Positions 5,751-7,496 of a stretch of 7,496 nt of DNA are shown one piece after another. A program made the translations under genes and the position numbers. The stretch comes from UBA2329 sp964577215 (lineage in GTDB: Bacteria > Bacteroidota > Bacteroidia > Chitinophagales > Saprospiraceae). Under the pieces are notes generated by a model that worked only from the letters and a program-made list of their open reading frames with translations, ran no database searches and was not told the origin of the DNA. Every line of letters starts with the position of its first letter. Position 1 is the first letter of the stretch. Where the stretch lies: contig CAZNYK010000163.1 of assembly GCA_964577215.1 (NCBI GenBank), forward strand, positions 1 to 7,496. Direction: 5' to 3'.

Positions 5751-7385
5751 TTACACTTGAAAAACGCCCACATTAAACGCTTTAACCGGGGCATTGTTGG
5801 CAGCTTCAATGCCCATGGAAAGAATTTTTCTGGTGTCTGAAGGGTTGATGATCTCGTCCACCCACAGGCGGGCGGCAGCGTAGTAGGGCGTAGTTTGCCG
5901 CTCGTAGCGGCCTTTGATCTCGTTGAGCAGGTGCGCTTCGTCGTCGGGAGCGAGTTCTTGCCCTTTGGCTTTGAGGGTGGCGGTTTGTATTTGCAACAGG
6001 GTTTTGGCTGCCTGCTCGCCGCCCATTACGGCTATTTTGGCGGTGGGCCATGCGAAGATAAGGCGCGGGTCATAGGCCTTGCCGCACATGGCATAATTTC
6101 CGGCGCCGAAGGAGTTGCCCACCACGATGCTGAATTTGGGCACCGTGGAGTTGGCCACGGCGTTCACCATTTTGGCCCCGTCCTTGATGATGCCGCCGTG
6201 CTCGGAGCGGGAGCCGACCATGAAGCCGGTGACGTCGTGCAGGAACACTAAGGGGATTTTTTTCTGGTTGCAGTTCATAATGAACCGGGCGGCTTTATCA
6301 GCCGAATCCGAATAGATCACACCGCCGAACTGCATTTCGCCCTTAGGGGTGCGCACCACCTCCCGGTTGTTGGCCACGATGCCTACTGCCCATCCGTCGA
6401 TCCTTGCGTACGCGCAGATGATGGTCTTGCCGAAGTCCTTTTTGTAAAAGGTGAGTTTGGACTCGTCCACGATGCATTTTAGCACTTCTACCATGCTGTA
6501 CGGCTTGGCGCCGTTTTCGGGAATGAGGCCGAAAATATCCGCCGGGTCGGATTCCGGCGCCAGGGGTTCGATCCGGTCGAAACCTGCTTTGGGAAACTCG
6601 CCGAGCTTGTCCACCAAGTCCCTGATCGTTTCCAAGCAGGTCTTGTCATCGGGCATGCGGTAATCGGTAATGCCGGAGATTTCTGAAGTGGTGCGCGCCC
6701 CTCCGAGGACTTCCTTGTCCACTTCTTCCCCTATGGCGGCCTTGACCAAATAAGGACCCGCCAGGAAGATGGAGCCGGTGCCTTCCACGATGAGCGCTTC
6801 ATCCGACATGATGGGCAGGTAGGCCCCGCCGGCCACGCAACTGCCCATGATGGCGGCTATCTGGGGAATGCCCATGGCCGACATGCGGGCGTTGTTGCGG
6901 AAGATGCGCCCGAAGTGCTCTTTATCGGGGAAAATTTCATCCTGCATGGGCAGATACACGCCTGCGCTATCCACTAAGTAAATAATAGGCAGGCGGTTTT
7001 CCATGGCGATCTCCTGGGCGCGCAGGTTCTTTTTGCCGGTAATGGGAAACCAGGCGCCGGCCTTTACTGTCGCGTCATTGGCCACGATGACGCATTGCCT
7101 GCCCTTCACGTAGCCGATGCCCACGATGACGCCCGCTGCCGGGCAGCCGCCGTGCTCCTCGTACATTTCAAAACCGGCGAAAGCGCCCAGTTCAAGAAAA
7201 TGGGAACCCGGGTCAATCAGGTAATCCACCCGCTCGCGGGCGGTCATTTTGCCGAGTTTGTGTTCTTTTTCGATCTTGGCTTTGCCGCCGCCCTGGCGTA
7301 TTTTTTCCAGGCGGTATTCCATCCTGGAAACCAGCAGTTTGAGGTGGTCTGCGTTTTTGTGGCGTTCGATTTCTGCTTTGGTCAT
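5751..7385 (-). CDS. Acyl-CoA carboxylase carboxyltransferase (beta) subunit, methylcrotonyl-CoA carboxylase-like
   Basis: Transfers the carboxyl group from carboxybiotin to an acyl-CoA, working with a separate biotin carboxylase/biotin carrier subunit not in this window. The 544-residue length is usual for the family. Two crotonase-fold halves are visible: N-terminal TARERVDYLIDPGS (48-61), VDSAGVYLPMQDEIFPDKEHFGRI split over 138-161, and the oxyanion-hole segment GSCVAGGAYLPIMSDE (181-196); C-terminal DVTGFMVG (384-391), GNSFGAGNYAMCGKAY (423-438) and WPTAKIAVMGGEQAA (446-460). The GAGNYxMCGxAY form, the FPDxxHFGRIF segment and the C-terminus NVGVFQV resemble methylcrotonyl-CoA carboxylase beta (leucine breakdown) more than propionyl-CoA carboxylase. 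Geranyl-CoA or another acyl-CoA cannot be excluded. Compared with MCC as I recall it, about 11 extra residues lie at 341-360 (REVVRTPKGEMQFGGVIYSD). It is probably the first gene of a three-gene operon. Confidence 0.88.
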   Translation of the reverse strand: MTKAEIERHKNADHLKLLVSRMEYRLEKIRQGGGKAKIEKEHKLGKMTARERVDYLIDPGSHFLELGAFAGFEMYEEHGGCPAAGVIVGIGYVKGRQCVIVANDATVKAGAWFPITGKKNLRAQEIAMENRLPIIYLVDSAGVYLPMQDEIFPDKEHFGRIFRNNARMSAMGIPQIAAIMGSCVAGGAYLPIMSDEALIVEGTGSIFLAGPYLVKAAIGEEVDKEVLGGARTTSEISGITDYRMPDDKTCLETIRDLVDKLGEFPKAGFDRIEPLAPESDPADIFGLIPENGAKPYSMVEVLKCIVDESKLTFYKKDFGKTIICAYARIDGWAVGIVANNREVVRTPKGEMQFGGVIYSDSADKAARFIMNCNQKKIPLVFLHDVTGFMVGSRSEHGGIIKDGAKMVNAVANSTVPKFSIVVGNSFGAGNYAMCGKAYDPRLIFAWPTAKIAVMGGEQAAKTLLQIQTATLKAKGQELAPDDEAHLLNEIKGRYERQTTPYYAAARLWVDEIINPSDTRKILSMGIEAANNAPVKAFNVGVFQV

Positions 7386-7420
7386 GTATCTAGTTTGGTT
7401 GACTTCGGCGGGAAAGTTAC

Positions 7421-7428
7421 GAAAGATA
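7421..7428 (-). promoter_or_regulatory. Weak -7-like element upstream of the carboxylase gene
   Basis: On the minus strand TATCTTTC differs from TAnnTTTG only at the last base and lies 35 bases before the ATG at 7385. A matching TTG at 17-23 bases upstream is absent; the nearest TTG lies only 9 bases away. It is a tentative promoter element at best. The 111 bases between the start codon and the window edge contain no other gene. Confidence 0.22.
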
Positions 7429-7468
7429 TTACTACTGCAATTTTTGTGATAGCTCTTTGGGTTTTTCT

Positions 7469-7485
7469 TACCTGGAAATCAGGTA
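7469..7485. repeat. Short perfect inverted repeat TACCTG-N5-CAGGTA
   Basis: A 6-base perfect inverted repeat with a 5-base spacer (GAAAT) lies 84 bases upstream of the carboxylase start codon. It could be an operator half-site pair, a small hairpin at the end of the neighbouring transcript, or chance. No T-run follows it on either strand. Confidence 0.25.
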
Positions 7486-7496
7486 TTCGGTCTTCT

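Overview
The window looks like a chromosomal fragment of a Bacteroidota bacterium, with a moderately GC-rich composition judged by eye. Three things support this: a GldA-type gliding ABC ATPase, a secreted protein ending in the CHU_C/type B sorting domain of the type IX secretion system (T9SS), and a TTG/TAnnTTTG promoter. The long multidomain CSLREA/beta-helix protein and the Cys-containing 54-residue repeats fit Saprospiraceae or a relative, but that narrower placement is inference. The single block of exactly 100 Ns indicates a draft or metagenome scaffold.

Layout. Positions 27-935 (minus) encode the GldA-like ATPase. A 136-bp divergent intergenic region carries a good gldA promoter candidate. 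Positions 1072-4405 (plus) encode one large secreted protein: signal peptide, CSLREA motif, parallel beta-helix, Ig-like domain, tandem 54-residue repeats interrupted by the assembly gap, a second Ig-like domain and the T9SS sorting domain. The two apparent reading frames either side of the Ns belong to one gene; repeat arithmetic predicts a true gap of 111 + 162k bases. Positions 4504-5106 (plus) encode a small exported beta-strand-rich protein, possibly an outer-membrane barrel.

The right half is a minus-strand operon that converges on the barrel gene, with stop codons 3 bases apart. In transcription order it holds an MCC-like acyl-CoA carboxylase carboxyltransferase subunit (7385-5751), a 61-residue membrane protein (5732-5547) and a yeast FCY1-type cytosine deaminase (5547-5110). 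The last two genes overlap in TAATG, which suggests translational coupling.

The left half concerns the cell surface (gliding/T9SS ATPase, a secreted repeat protein, a small envelope protein). The right half is metabolic (acyl-CoA carboxylation, pyrimidine salvage). I see no RNA genes, insertion sequences, CRISPR arrays or phage genes, and no stretch over 300 bases without a gene. I did not find a convincing new multi-gene system. The most notable points are the collapsed repeat region, the eukaryote-like cytosine deaminase with its complete substrate pocket, and its coupling to a small membrane protein.
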